Source of the DNA: JAHFUA01 sp963808725
GTDB lineage: Bacteria > Acidobacteriota > Terriglobia > Terriglobales > Acidobacteriaceae
Assembly: GCA_963808725.1 (NCBI GenBank)
Contig: CAWEGO010000001.1
Location: 62,001 to 126,000 of the forward strand
Direction of reading: 5' to 3'
DNA: 64,000 bases
The position numbers were made by a program, and so were the translations under genes. Shown piece by piece: positions 1 to 8,170 of this stretch. The notes below the pieces were generated by a model. That model was not told where the DNA came from and made no database searches. It saw only the letters and a list, made by a program, of their open reading frames with translations. The stretch's first letter is position 1, and each line of letters starts with the position of its first letter.

Positions 1-209
1 CCCTGCCGGACGAGGCCTGGAAGCAGAACTGGAAGCTGTCGTTCGGCGGCAAGACTATCTTCGAGGGGACACGTTTTCTTGCTTACCGGCAGATGTTCCT
101 GAACCACATCGTGCACCATCGCGCCCAGCTCGGCGTATACCTGCGTCTGAACGGCCAGCCGGTGCCGTCGATTTACGGCCCGTCCGCGGATGAGACGCTG
201 GGTTTCTGA
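1..209 (+). CDS. DinB-family protein, C-terminal part (truncated by window start)
   Basis: The reading frame is open from base 3 and ends in TGA at 207-209, giving the last 68 residues of a protein whose start lies outside the window. The segment contains FLNHIVHHRAQLGVYLRLNG, which matches the last helix of the DinB/YfiT four-helix bundle. There the paired histidines, with one further upstream, bind a divalent metal. Members are metal-dependent enzymes, often thiol transferases or stress-induced proteins, and the substrate cannot be told from this fragment. The gene runs towards the minus-strand AlkD-like gene and the gap is filled by a structured repeat. Confidence 0.75.
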   Translation, partial: LPDEAWKQNWKLSFGGKTIFEGTRFLAYRQMFLNHIVHHRAQLGVYLRLNGQPVPSIYGPSADETLGF

Positions 210-268
210 TTCCGGCCCTTTTGCCTTGCAAGGAGGGAGCACCGCCGCAACTCACCCCCTCAATGGAA

Positions 269-392
269 TGTCATTCTTCCGTCGAGCGGAGCGAGACGGG
301 AGAATCTGACGGTGACGGCGGCGCCGCCGGCAGGGGTGGTGCCCGCTATTTCGTCAGATCCTCCGCTCGCCTTGGGCTCGCGAAGGATGACA
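269..392. repeat. TGTCAT-bordered structured repeat, copy 1
   Basis: The element starts TGTCATTCTTCCGTCGAGCG and ends CGCGAAGGATGACA, so its ends are inverted copies of TGTCAT. Related elements lie at 50530-50709 and 56089-56258. The core AGATCCTCCGCTCG and the left end with GGGAGAATCTG are shared. It holds several internal GC-rich inverted repeats. It runs into the 3' end of the minus-strand AlkD-like gene and supplies that gene's last codons and stop. Confidence 0.7.
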
Positions 393-1110
393 TTCGGGAC
401 AGCACGCGGGCGCGCGTCGCGGGCGTCAGCGTCTCGCACGCCGTGCGCAGCACCAGGCGCGAGGCGCGGTCGCGAATGCGGAGCAGATAGGGAACCGTCG
501 TTTCAGGATCGGTTTTGGCGGCTTCGCGCAGCAGCCATCCCAGGCCTTTCTGGACCATGTCGTCCTGGTCTTGGAGAAGAGCGTCGGAGACGCGCACGAT
601 CTCGTCAAAAAACATCCGTTGCCGCGCGCCACGGATGAGCGAGACGGCAGCCGCGCGCCGGCGCCAGCGGTTCCGCGACTTCGTCCAGCGAAAGACGCGA
701 GCGGTGCGGCGAGGCTCGGCGGCGACCAGCGGCCCGATCAGATAGTGCACCAGCGCATCGTGGTCCGCCCAACTGGTGACGCGATCGAGCCAGCTCTCGA
801 ACCGCCTGAACTCACGTTCACCAAACTTGGCGACCGACTTCTCCAGCAGCAGTACGGCGAAAACCTTTTCTTCGAGCACCTCGCTGGTAAAGAGGCGGTC
901 GGCCACCTGCAGCAGGGTTTCGAGGCCGTCCGTCGCCTGGATCTCGCGACTGGTCTTGCGCGCCAAGCGCCGCAGACCGGCGGTGTGCCATCCGTGCGAG
1001 CGGATCTCTTCCTTGAAGAACCACTGCACGCCTTGGGCATGCTCGGGCGAGCCGCCGCGGCGGAGGTCCTCGCGAATGCGGCGGAGCCGGGAATTGGCGT
1101 GATCAGGCAT
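346..1110 (-). CDS. AlkD-like DNA alkylation repair protein
   Basis: This 254-residue, alpha-helical protein resembles AlkC/AlkD HEAT-like DNA glycosylases, which flip out or excise N3- and N7-alkylated purines. Recognisable segments are EEIRSHGWHTAGLRRLAR near the N-terminus, a central LLLEKSVAKFGEREF helix, WADHDALVHYLIGPL, and KGLGWLLREAAKTDPE, the last typical of the AlkD helical repeat. The start at 1110 (MPDHANSRLRR) is preferred. The frame stays open upstream to 1212, but that extension reads into the MFS gene and looks non-coding. The last roughly 15 residues are encoded by the structured repeat at 269-392, so the original C-terminus may have been replaced. The MFS gene ends 2 bp upstream, suggesting co-transcription. 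Confidence 0.75.
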   Translation of the reverse strand: MPDHANSRLRRIREDLRRGGSPEHAQGVQWFFKEEIRSHGWHTAGLRRLARKTSREIQATDGLETLLQVADRLFTSEVLEEKVFAVLLLEKSVAKFGEREFRRFESWLDRVTSWADHDALVHYLIGPLVAAEPRRTARVFRWTKSRNRWRRRAAAVSLIRGARQRMFFDEIVRVSDALLQDQDDMVQKGLGWLLREAAKTDPETTVPYLLRIRDRASRLVLRTACETLTPATRARVLSRMSSFASPRRAEDLTK

Positions 1111-1112
1111 GC

Positions 1113-2390
1113 TCACGCGCTTGTCGCCTGCGGCGCCCCGTGCTCGACAATCCGGTTGTAAATCCACAGCAGCAGCGCGGTGGCCACGCCCACGCCGACA
1201 ACGACCCACCATATCCGGACCGGCTGATGGGTGACCTCTCCGAAATGATGGATGAGCCTTCCGCCGAACCAGCCGCCAATCAGGGATCCGATGCCGATGG
1301 GCAGGAAGGCGAAGCCCATGTAGGTGCCCTGCTGTCCGGGCGGCGCCAGCCGGGAAACGTATTCATAGTAGCGCGGCGACTGCGTGATCTCACCGAGAGA
1401 GACAACCACCAGCGTGAGCACCACCATGGGCACGCTGGGATGAACTACAAGGATGAGCCACGCCAGGGCCGAGATGAGCGTTCCCAGCGTGATGGCGCGA
1501 AAGGCGGGAATTTTCCGGGTGAGAATACTGACCAGCATCTGCAACGAGATCACGGTAAGTGGGCCCGTGACCAGAAGGAGTTCCGTGTCAGTCTTGGGGT
1601 TAATGTAATCGTGCACGTAGAGCGGCAGGATGATGAACTCCTGCCAAAAGACAATCCAGTAGCCGGAAAAAATCAGCAGGAAGAGCATGAATCGCGGGTT
1701 GGAGATTACCGTCCAGAAGTTTCTGGCGGCCTGTCCCAGGCTTGCGGTCTGGACCTCGCCAGAGCGGCGCGGCTCCTTAAAGAAGAGCAGCACCGCGAAG
1801 AACATGAGGAAGACGCTCAGCGCGGACGCGCGGAAGACATTTTCCACGCTCAGGTGCTGATGCACCCAGGAGGCGACGTATGGTCCGGCAGCGCCGCCGA
1901 TGTTCACCAGCGTGTAATAAATGGAGTAGCCGATAGAGCGGACTTCTTCCTTCGACGCGCGTGCCGTGGTGCCCACCACGCAGGGCTTCACCAGCGCCAC
2001 TCCCAATGCGGGCAGCATGAGGACGATGGTCACCAGGGCAGCCAGCGGCATCACGCTGCGCACGGGCGCGAGCCAAGGCGCTCCCAGCGAGCCCAGGAGA
2101 AAATACGAGCAACTCAAGATGAGGTAGGCGAGTGAAAGCGAGCGGCGGAAGCCCATGCGATCCGCCAGCGTGCCGCCGAATGCCGCCAGGAACCATACCA
2201 GCCCGCCGAACAGGCCGGTCAGGCTGCCGGCTTGCTCCACGGGGAATCGCAGCGTCTCGTGGAGATAGCGCGCCAGCGACGCAAACGCCGCGTAATACGA
2301 CAGCCGCTCGAAAAGCTCGGTGATGTTGGCGACCCAGAAGGGGCGCTCGAAGCCGGTGCGGATCTCGCGCAAGCGCTGCGCCAAGCTCAA
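1113..2390 (-). CDS. MFS transporter, POT-like
   Basis: A 425-residue integral membrane protein with about 12 hydrophobic segments. The first helix FWVANITELFERLSYYAAF and the later YTLVNIGGAAGPYVASWV resemble proton-dependent oligopeptide transporter (POT/PTR) signatures. The loop GGTLADRMGFRRSL is the MFS motif A. The substrate is not known; peptide or amino-acid uptake is an inference. The frame is open well upstream, but the likely start is TTG at 2390. AGGAG lies 6 bases before it, and the TTG overlaps the TGA of the DUF167 gene as TTGA, a translational-coupling arrangement. The protein then begins about 18 residues before the first membrane helix, as expected for the family. Confidence 0.75.
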   Translation of the reverse strand: MSLAQRLREIRTGFERPFWVANITELFERLSYYAAFASLARYLHETLRFPVEQAGSLTGLFGGLVWFLAAFGGTLADRMGFRRSLSLAYLILSCSYFLLGSLGAPWLAPVRSVMPLAALVTIVLMLPALGVALVKPCVVGTTARASKEEVRSIGYSIYYTLVNIGGAAGPYVASWVHQHLSVENVFRASALSVFLMFFAVLLFFKEPRRSGEVQTASLGQAARNFWTVISNPRFMLFLLIFSGYWIVFWQEFIILPLYVHDYINPKTDTELLLVTGPLTVISLQMLVSILTRKIPAFRAITLGTLISALAWLILVVHPSVPMVVLTLVVVSLGEITQSPRYYEYVSRLAPPGQQGTYMGFAFLPIGIGSLIGGWFGGRLIHHFGEVTHQPVRIWWVVVGVGVATALLLWIYNRIVEHGAPQATSA

Positions 2391-2686
2391 GATGTTCTCC
2401 TGGCCCGCAACCGGTCTGCGACGTCGGCCGCGCTGAGACCGCGCACGCGCACCACTTTGTTGCGGCTGCTTTGGCCGGCGGCTATGGTAATGGAGGAGCG
2501 CGGGACTTTTAAAAAATCTCCCAGAAACGCGATGCAGGCCTCGTTCGCGCAGCCTTCGACGGGAGGCGCAGTGAGCGCCAGCTTGAGTGCGTCGCCGAGC
2601 TCGCCGATGATGGCGTTTTTGCGGGCGCGCGGCTGCACGCGGACGGAGAAGGTGGCGCCCTGGGGCGTGTCGCGGATGGGAATCAA
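2387..2686 (-). CDS. yggU: DUF167 / YggU family protein
   Basis: A small protein of about 99 residues with the YggU/DUF167 core VRVQPRARKNAIIGEL, then LALTAPPVEGCANEACIAFL and a terminal IAAGQSSRNKVVRVRGL. The molecular role is not established; the gene commonly sits next to yggS. The start is ambiguous. An ATG at 2713 gives 108 residues. A TTG at 2686 overlaps the yggS stop as TTGA and gives the family-typical length (MIPIRDTPQG...). The TTG is preferred because the downstream gene uses the same TTGA junction. The gene sits in a tight yggS-yggU-MFS operon. Confidence 0.75.
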   Translation of the reverse strand: MIPIRDTPQGATFSVRVQPRARKNAIIGELGDALKLALTAPPVEGCANEACIAFLGDFLKVPRSSITIAAGQSSRNKVVRVRGLSAADVADRLRARRTS

Positions 2687-3417
2687 GTTTCGGTGCCCTC
2701 GCCACGGGCCCATCCCGGTCCGGGACGCGGTCCGAAAATCGCCGTGCCCACCCGCACGCAGGTCGAGCCCTCTTCGATGGCGACCTCGAAATCGTGCGAC
2801 ATGCCCATGGAGAGCACGTTCATGCCAACTGCAGGCAGCTTGCGAGCGGCGATTTGGTTCCGCAATTGGTAGAGCAGGCGGAAATAAGGCCGTGCGGACT
2901 CTGGATCTTCCGTGAAGGGCGGAATGCTCATCAGGCCGCGGAACTCGAGATGTTCGAGGCGTGGCGTGGCCGCCAGCAGCGCTTCGATCTCGGGCGAATC
3001 CGGCGCCATACCGCTCTTCGCAGACTCGCCGCCGACATTGACTTCGATCAAGACCGGCAGGCGCTTGGAGTTGTTCTTGGCCGCGGCATTCAGTTTTTCG
3101 GCGATGTGCAGCGAGTCGACGGAATCGATGCCGGTAAAAATCTGAGCAGCTTTGGCGGCCTTATTGGATTGCAGGTGGCCGATGAGGTGGAACGCGATGC
3201 CCGGCAGATCGGTTAGCGACGGCACTTTTTCCGCGAACTCCTGTACTCGGTTCTCGCCGAACAGGCGTTGACCGGCAGCATGGGCTTCGAGAATGATGTC
3301 GGGCGGGAAGGTTTTGGTCACCGCCATCAGCGCGATCTCTTCCGGAAGCCGATTGGCTCGGCGCGCAGCCTCGGCGATGCGCTGGCGTACCTGGGCGAGA
3401 TTGTCGGCAACAGACAA
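2683..3417 (-). CDS. yggS: PLP homeostasis protein YggS
   Basis: A 244-residue protein of the YggS/PROSC family, an alanine-racemase-like TIM barrel that binds pyridoxal 5'-phosphate and buffers its free level in the cytoplasm without a known catalytic reaction. The PLP lysine is expected in LMAVTKTFPPDIILEA. Other family blocks are LFGENRVQEF, HLIGHLQSNKA, IEVNVGGESAKSG, GLMSIPPF, and LSMGMSHDFEVAIEEGST near the end, followed by VRVGTAIFGPR. It is first in a minus-strand operon with yggU and an MFS transporter. The upstream gap is a short-word repeat array. Confidence 0.93.
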   Translation of the reverse strand: MSVADNLAQVRQRIAEAARRANRLPEEIALMAVTKTFPPDIILEAHAAGQRLFGENRVQEFAEKVPSLTDLPGIAFHLIGHLQSNKAAKAAQIFTGIDSVDSLHIAEKLNAAAKNNSKRLPVLIEVNVGGESAKSGMAPDSPEIEALLAATPRLEHLEFRGLMSIPPFTEDPESARPYFRLLYQLRNQIAARKLPAVGMNVLSMGMSHDFEVAIEEGSTCVRVGTAIFGPRPGPGWARGEGTET

Positions 3418-3495
3418 GTTTCAAGGTTGCAAGGTCGCAAGGTTTCAAGGTTGTGGGTCCGTCTGAAACCTTGAAACATTGAAACCTGCCAATGC
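3418..3495. repeat. Short-word mirrored repeat array (CAAGGTT type)
   Basis: Words such as TTTCAAGGTTGCAAGG and AAGGTTTCAAGGTTG are repeated and then followed by near reverse complements (GAAACCTTGAAACATTGAAACC), so the tract can fold into a long hairpin. It fills the gap between the OPT gene stop and the yggS start. It belongs to a dispersed class of arrays that share architecture but not sequence. Confidence 0.7.
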
Positions 3496-5547
3496 TTACA
3501 TGATCGCCGTCGGCGGCGCGGGTTCGTCGGGGCTGCCGGCGCTGGCCAGCGGCAGCTTGATCATGACCGCGATCAGCACGGCCAGCCCGACCAGGCCGGA
3601 AATCCAGGCATTACCTGGCGTGAGCTGGAACAACTCGGCGGCGCCGCCCTGCGAAAGTTTGTGCGCGATGATGGCGGCGATCACGATGCCGCACAGCGCC
3701 TCGCCGGCGATCAGGCCGGAGGCAGTGAGCACGCCGGCGTTATCCACGCGAGCTTTCTGGGCATCGTTCAAGCCGCGGCGGTCGCGCAGCACGTCGGTAA
3801 TCCAGCGCACCACGCCGCCGACGAAGATGGCGAAGGTGGTTTCCAGCGGCAGATACATTCCGACGGCGAACAGCATGGGGCTGCGCACCTGCACCAGGAT
3901 GGCCGCGAATCCCAGGAAGATGCCGACCACCACCAGCGGCCACGCCATGTTGCCGCCGACGATGCCTTGCGCCAGCATGGCCATCAGTCCGGCCTGCGGC
4001 GCCGGGAGCGCGGCGCTGCCGAAGGTGTAGGCCTTGTGCAGCATCATCAGCGGGAAGAACAGCACCATGCTGGCGACGACGATGCCGAGCAGGTCGCCGA
4101 TTTGCATCTTCGAGGGCGTGCCGCCCAGGATGTGTCCGACTTTCAGGTCTTGCAGCATCTCGCCGGCGACGGCGGACGAGACGCACACCACTGCCGCTAC
4201 GCCCAGCACCGCGGCCACGCCGCTCGGTCCTTTGACGCCCATCGCTACCATCAGCAGCGCGGCTACGACTAGCGTGCACAGCGTGAGGCCGGAGACCGGA
4301 TTGTTCGAGGAGCCAATCATCCCGCACAGGTTGCCGGACACGGCGGCAAAGAAGAATCCGAGAATGATCATGACAATGGCCGCGACCACCGCTCCCGGCA
4401 GCGTGCCCGAGAAGTAGAAATAGAGCGCGATCATGCAGAGGAAGACGGCAGCGATTCCCGCGAAGACGACTTTCGCGTTCAAGTCATGTTCGGTGCGGTC
4501 AGTGACGGCCTGATGCGCGGTGGCGGACTTCTTCAGGTCGTGGATGGCGCGCTTCATGCCGAGGCCGAGCTGGGCGCGCATGCGGAACAGCGTGAATCCC
4601 GCGCCCACCAGCATTCCGCCCACCGCGATAGGCCGCACAATCGAGTACCACATATTGAAGGCCAGCGCGCCCCAGTTCATGGTGGTTCCGGGCGGAAGAT
4701 GAGCTTGGATCCCAGGCCCAAGGAAATAGACCAGGAGCGGCACCAGCAGTCCCCACGCCAGCACGCCGCCAGCAAAGTTGAGCGCGGCCAGGCGCGGTCC
4801 AATGATGAAGCCGACCCCGAGATAAGCCGGGCTGATGGCCGGGCTGGTGAACGTGGTTAATCCGCCGGTTGCGACCATGGGGGCGCTGGCGCTGCGCCCG
4901 ATGCGCAGGCCGTTCAGCATCGCCGGTATCTTTACCAGGACGGTGCGCGTGTACCAGAACAGGTTGATCTGCGAGAGGAAGTACATGGCGGCGCCGAATC
5001 CCATGTTGGCGAACAGGATTTTGGCGGCGCGGGCGCCCCGCTGGCCGGCCTTGTGGATTTCAGAAGCGGCCACGGACTCGGGAAACGGCAGCTCGGGATC
5101 CTCGACCATCACGCGGCGGAGCAGCGTGACGAACAGGATGCCCAGCGTTCCGCCCACGGCCATCAGCGCTACCGACGGCCAATAGGCGTGTTCCATGTCG
5201 AAGACTGGCCAAACTCCCGCCAGCACGAACGCAGGAATGGTGAACACCGCTCCGGCGGCCACCGACTCGCCGATCGAGCCGATCGTCCGGGTGATGTTCT
5301 CTTCCAGAATCGAGCCCTTCACCAGCCGCAGCAGCGACATGCCGATTACCGCCGCCGGGTAAGTGGCGGCAATGGTCATGCCGGCTTTCAATCCCAGGTA
5401 AGCGTTAGCAAAGCCGAGAATTGCTGTAAGCGGCAGGCCGATCAGCACCGCCCGCAGCGTGAACTCCTTCATCTGCATCTGCGGCGGAACGAACGGCTGA
5501 AACTTCCGGGGCGCCGCTTGTGGGGGAGCCGTGGTTTGAGGGCTCAT
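3496..5547 (-). CDS. OPT family oligopeptide transporter
   Basis: A 683-residue membrane protein of the OPT superfamily, which imports oligopeptides or metal chelates using the proton motive force. Family features are the N-terminal FTLRAVLIGLPLTAILGFAN followed by AYLGLKAGMTIAATYPAAV, the block SILEENITRTIGSIGESVAA, the middle GNLCGMIGSSNNPVSGLTL, and AVGMYLPLETTFAIFVGG near the end. About 15 hydrophobic stretches are visible. Bacterial OPT proteins of this type resemble the YSL-like/peptide branch, but the substrate cannot be assigned. It starts at ATG 5547 after a roughly 250-base gap and appears monocistronic. Its stop abuts the short-word array at 3418-3495. Confidence 0.9.
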   Translation of the reverse strand: MSPQTTAPPQAAPRKFQPFVPPQMQMKEFTLRAVLIGLPLTAILGFANAYLGLKAGMTIAATYPAAVIGMSLLRLVKGSILEENITRTIGSIGESVAAGAVFTIPAFVLAGVWPVFDMEHAYWPSVALMAVGGTLGILFVTLLRRVMVEDPELPFPESVAASEIHKAGQRGARAAKILFANMGFGAAMYFLSQINLFWYTRTVLVKIPAMLNGLRIGRSASAPMVATGGLTTFTSPAISPAYLGVGFIIGPRLAALNFAGGVLAWGLLVPLLVYFLGPGIQAHLPPGTTMNWGALAFNMWYSIVRPIAVGGMLVGAGFTLFRMRAQLGLGMKRAIHDLKKSATAHQAVTDRTEHDLNAKVVFAGIAAVFLCMIALYFYFSGTLPGAVVAAIVMIILGFFFAAVSGNLCGMIGSSNNPVSGLTLCTLVVAALLMVAMGVKGPSGVAAVLGVAAVVCVSSAVAGEMLQDLKVGHILGGTPSKMQIGDLLGIVVASMVLFFPLMMLHKAYTFGSAALPAPQAGLMAMLAQGIVGGNMAWPLVVVGIFLGFAAILVQVRSPMLFAVGMYLPLETTFAIFVGGVVRWITDVLRDRRGLNDAQKARVDNAGVLTASGLIAGEALCGIVIAAIIAHKLSQGGAAELFQLTPGNAWISGLVGLAVLIAVMIKLPLASAGSPDEPAPPTAIM

Positions 5548-5798
5548 GAATTCCTCGTCAGTGCGAATTGTGGGATGCGTGCCAAGGACAGCAACAGTAT
5601 CGTGATTTTACAAGCAAATCCGCCGGTTACGGGGTGGTTTCGAGGGTAACTCGGCGATGTGGCGAGATTCTGTAGTGGGTCGGTTTCCGGTTCAACTTCC
5701 GGTTCAACGGTTGCATGGCCCTTGGGGATTACTTGTGAAATAGCGATTTATCGCCATCGTCGTCGCGCTACAATGCACTGGGCGAAGTGAATCCCTAG

Positions 5799-6212
5799 AT
5801 GATTGACCTTTACTCAGTCCTCGGACCACGTCCGGAAAACTACAAGTGCCCCTACTGCCGTGCGAGGATGCCGACTGAGCAGTTCAAGGCGCGGCGGCCA
5901 TGGGTATGCCCGGGTTGCTCAACGGAACTTCAGTTCTCATCGTGCCGGGAGCAAGTTCTCGGCTGGATCAGCCTCGCGCTTCCTTGGCCTCTGGCATACC
6001 TCTTCGGCGTAAGAGGCCTCTGGATCGTGCCGATAGCCATTCTTCTCTGGTTGCCAGTCGTGCTTGTGTGCGTCGGTGCGAGTGACCGTCTCGTCCCCCC
6101 AAAGCTCGTTCCGTATAGCAGACAAAATGGAGGGTGGCCGTTCCACGCAAGCAGTTCATTTATCACGCTTTTTCCGCGAGAAACTGATATCAAGAAAGAA
6201 CCACCAGCCTAA
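5799..6212 (+). CDS. Hypothetical membrane protein with zinc-ribbon-like CxxC pair
   Basis: A 137-residue protein I do not recognise as a named family. Residues 17-20 (CPYC) and 37-40 (CPGC) form a rubredoxin/zinc-ribbon-like pair in the N-terminal part. Two hydrophobic segments follow at about residues 52-92 (ISLALPWPLAYLFG and LWIVPIAILLWLPVVLVCVG), and then a short polar tail. This suggests a small inner-membrane protein with a cytoplasmic metal-binding knuckle. It starts at ATG 5799 and stands alone, with no gene in the 250 bases before it. Confidence 0.6.
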   Translation: MIDLYSVLGPRPENYKCPYCRARMPTEQFKARRPWVCPGCSTELQFSSCREQVLGWISLALPWPLAYLFGVRGLWIVPIAILLWLPVVLVCVGASDRLVPPKLVPYSRQNGGWPFHASSSFITLFPRETDIKKEPPA

Positions 6213-6337
6213 CCGGCTATTCAAAACAGTCGGTGCTCCGTACCGAAGGCCGCCGTGGCCATGGCTAACTGGTGCGAACAGCGCTTCACGTAAAATGTAC
6301 GCCGCAAGGGGGCAGAGTTCCAGAAGGTTCGAGTTAG

Positions 6338-7444
6338 TTGTTGATAACAGGCTTTTACACAACCGACCCGGATTGCGCTGGAAAGTTCTGGCGTCCAAAT
6401 GGGCGTGTGGTTGGGTCTTCGGAAACTGAGCCACTACCCGGATTTCGCCCACATTGCGCCCCGGGTTCATACCTCGCTATACTTGAAAAGGTTTTCTGGT
6501 GGATTCCCGGCATTTCCCGCCGGGAGTGCCGGACGAGGAGGGCGGTCTTCAGCAGTAGCAACCTAAGCCGGGCCACGGGCCAGGGATCTCCCGGCGATGC
6601 GCGCAGCGGGGGTCGGCAGCGCGCAAATTCGCTGTTTAGTGCTGGGCTGTTCCACACTGCGGCGCAAAGTCTGTTTGCCACACTGTTGCCCTCCGATTGC
6701 CGCCTCTGCCAGGCTCCCCTGACCAGGATCTCGCGACTTCCCGTTTGTGACCATTGCCTGAGCGGTATCGCGCCGATTGGTGGACGCCTGTGCGCGGTAT
6801 GTGGTGAGCACGTGTTCACCCCGTACGGCGAAGCCCTCTGCGGCGAGTGCCGCATGGCCGCTCCGCCGTTCGTGCGGGCAGTGGCCTACGGCAGCTATGA
6901 CGGCGGTCTGCGCGAGTTGATCCACCTGCTGAAGTACGGTCGCGTGCGTCCGGCCGCCGGCGTACTCGGGCGCATGCTGGCGGAAGTGATCCAGGGTTTC
7001 GGGAGCGAATTCCGGGCGGCGGTGATCGTTCCTGTGCCGCTGCACCGCAGCAAGCTGCGCCAGCGTGGCTTTAACCAGGCGGAAGAGATCGCGCGCGCGG
7101 CGTTGAAGAACCTCGACCGCAGCGGGCTGACGCTGGCGGCCGGCGTCCTTGACCGCAAACGCGCGACCGAGAGCCAGACCGGACTCACCGACCATCAGCG
7201 CCAGGAAAATGTCCGTGGTGCGTTCCTGGTGACTTCGCCGGAGCTGATCAAGGACCAGGACGTACTTCTGGTCGATGACGTGTTCACCACCGGCGCCACG
7301 GCGAGCGAGTGCGCACGGGTGCTGCGCCGCCGGGGAGCGGATCGGGTCTTTGTGGCCACGGTGGCGCGTGTGCTCAAGTCCGAGGCGACTTGGGCCACTC
7401 CGGAGGAGATCGAAGAACCCAGGGTTTTGAAGGCGTATGCATAG
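6338..7444 (+). CDS. comF: ComF family phosphoribosyltransferase-like protein
   Basis: The ComF homology begins at about 6670 (SLFATLLPSDCRLC) and runs to the stop. There is a four-cysteine zinc finger (CRLC, CDHC, CAVC, CGEC), then VAYGSYDGGLRELIHLLKY, IVPVPLHRSKLRQRGFNQAE, and the PRPP-binding loop VLLVDDVFTTGATASECARV. In competent bacteria ComF helps single-stranded DNA uptake or processing; its biochemical activity is uncertain. The start is unresolved. The open frame reaches TTG 6338 with an alternative GTG at 6407, but the first roughly 110 residues have no resemblance to ComF. No ATG or GTG lies just before the zinc finger, so a non-standard start or a sequence error there is possible. 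The stop overlaps the HNH gene by 8 bases. Confidence 0.8.
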   Translation: MLITGFYTTDPDCAGKFWRPNGRVVGSSETEPLPGFRPHCAPGSYLAILEKVFWWIPGISRRECRTRRAVFSSSNLSRATGQGSPGDARSGGRQRANSLFSAGLFHTAAQSLFATLLPSDCRLCQAPLTRISRLPVCDHCLSGIAPIGGRLCAVCGEHVFTPYGEALCGECRMAAPPFVRAVAYGSYDGGLRELIHLLKYGRVRPAAGVLGRMLAEVIQGFGSEFRAAVIVPVPLHRSKLRQRGFNQAEEIARAALKNLDRSGLTLAAGVLDRKRATESQTGLTDHQRQENVRGAFLVTSPELIKDQDVLLVDDVFTTGATASECARVLRRRGADRVFVATVARVLKSEATWATPEEIEEPRVLKAYA

Positions 7445-8030
7445 GCGCGAAACTAATCCGGGACGCATGGGCGGGCTGCAGCCGGTGGCCCTGCACGAGG
7501 GCAGCAACGGTCACAACCCGATGCACGCTCCCGTGCTGGTGCTGAACGCTTCCTATGAGCCCATCAACGTGTGCGCGGCGCGCCGCGCCATCGTGCTGGT
7601 GCTCAAGGGCGTGGCCATGGCCGAGGAGGAGAACGGACACTACCTGCACTCGGCGCGGCTGGCCATCCGTGTGCCCTCGGTGATCCGGCTGCTGGAATAC
7701 CGCCGCATTCCTCACCAGACCCGCGCCCTCTCGCGCAAGAATATCCTGCTGCGCGACCGCAATACCTGCCAGTACTGCGGCGAGGTGCTGCCTTCGAGCG
7801 AATTGACGCTCGATCACGTGGCCCCACGCTCCCGCGGAGGCCTCTCCACCTGGGAAAATCTGGTGGCCTGCTGCCATGGCTGCAACCGTCAGAAGGGCGA
7901 CCGCATGCCCCTCGAAGCCGGCATGAAGCTGCTGCGCGAGCCCCGCGCCTTCAATCTCCACACCAGCCGCCACATCATGCGCCTGATCGGGCGCTCCGAT
8001 GCCAAGTGGCGGAAGTATCTGTTTTACTAG
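7437..8030 (+). CDS. HNH endonuclease-domain protein
   Basis: A 197-residue protein of the common stand-alone bacterial HNH family. The N-terminal part PVLVLNASYEPINVCAARRA leads to the HNH fold: CQYCG, the ELTLDHVAPRSRGG segment with the catalytic DH, NLVACCHGCNRQKGDR, and a terminal WRKYLFY. The two CxxC pairs should bind structural zinc. Cellular function is unknown; the family is near-universal in several phyla and seldom linked to defence. The start ATG 7437 overlaps the end of comF, so the two are probably co-translated. A later in-frame ATG (MHAPVLVLNASYEP) is closer to the conserved region and is an alternative start. Confidence 0.85.
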   Translation: MHRRETNPGRMGGLQPVALHEGSNGHNPMHAPVLVLNASYEPINVCAARRAIVLVLKGVAMAEEENGHYLHSARLAIRVPSVIRLLEYRRIPHQTRALSRKNILLRDRNTCQYCGEVLPSSELTLDHVAPRSRGGLSTWENLVACCHGCNRQKGDRMPLEAGMKLLREPRAFNLHTSRHIMRLIGRSDAKWRKYLFY

Positions 8031-8170
8031 CAGTCAGCATTCAGCAGTCAGCATTCAGCCAGAACCTGGCTAAGTTAGGAGTCGGCACGCAGCCAAAACG
8101 TGGCTGAGCCAGGTCTGGGTTTAGCTGAATGCTGAGTGCTGACTGCTGAGTGCTTGCTAGTGCTGAATGC
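8031..8170. repeat. Short-word mirrored repeat array (CAGTCAGCATT type)
   Basis: From the HNH stop codon onward the word CAGTCAGCATTCAG repeats. After a spacer its complement follows (GCTGAATGCTGAGTGCTGAC...), ending on the stop codon of the convergent gene. The region can form a long imperfect hairpin. It lies exactly between two convergent stop codons, as would a bidirectional terminator, but there is no U-tract. Confidence 0.75.

Noticed and set aside
1140..2135. 331-residue plus-strand open frame opposite the MFS gene
   Set aside because: Composition is low-complexity (His, Gln, Glu, Asp, Arg rich) as expected of the antisense of a membrane protein gene; it has no domain, and the minus-strand gene is clearly real.
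7437..8030. HNH gene as part of a restriction or anti-phage island
   Set aside because: The stand-alone HNH family with this N-terminus is a common chromosomal gene, here coupled to comF, and no methyltransferase or helicase partner is nearby.
8031..8170. Possible CRISPR array because of regular short repeats
   Set aside because: Units are 7-14 bases with no unique spacers of constant size, and the second half is the reverse complement of the first. No cas gene is nearby.
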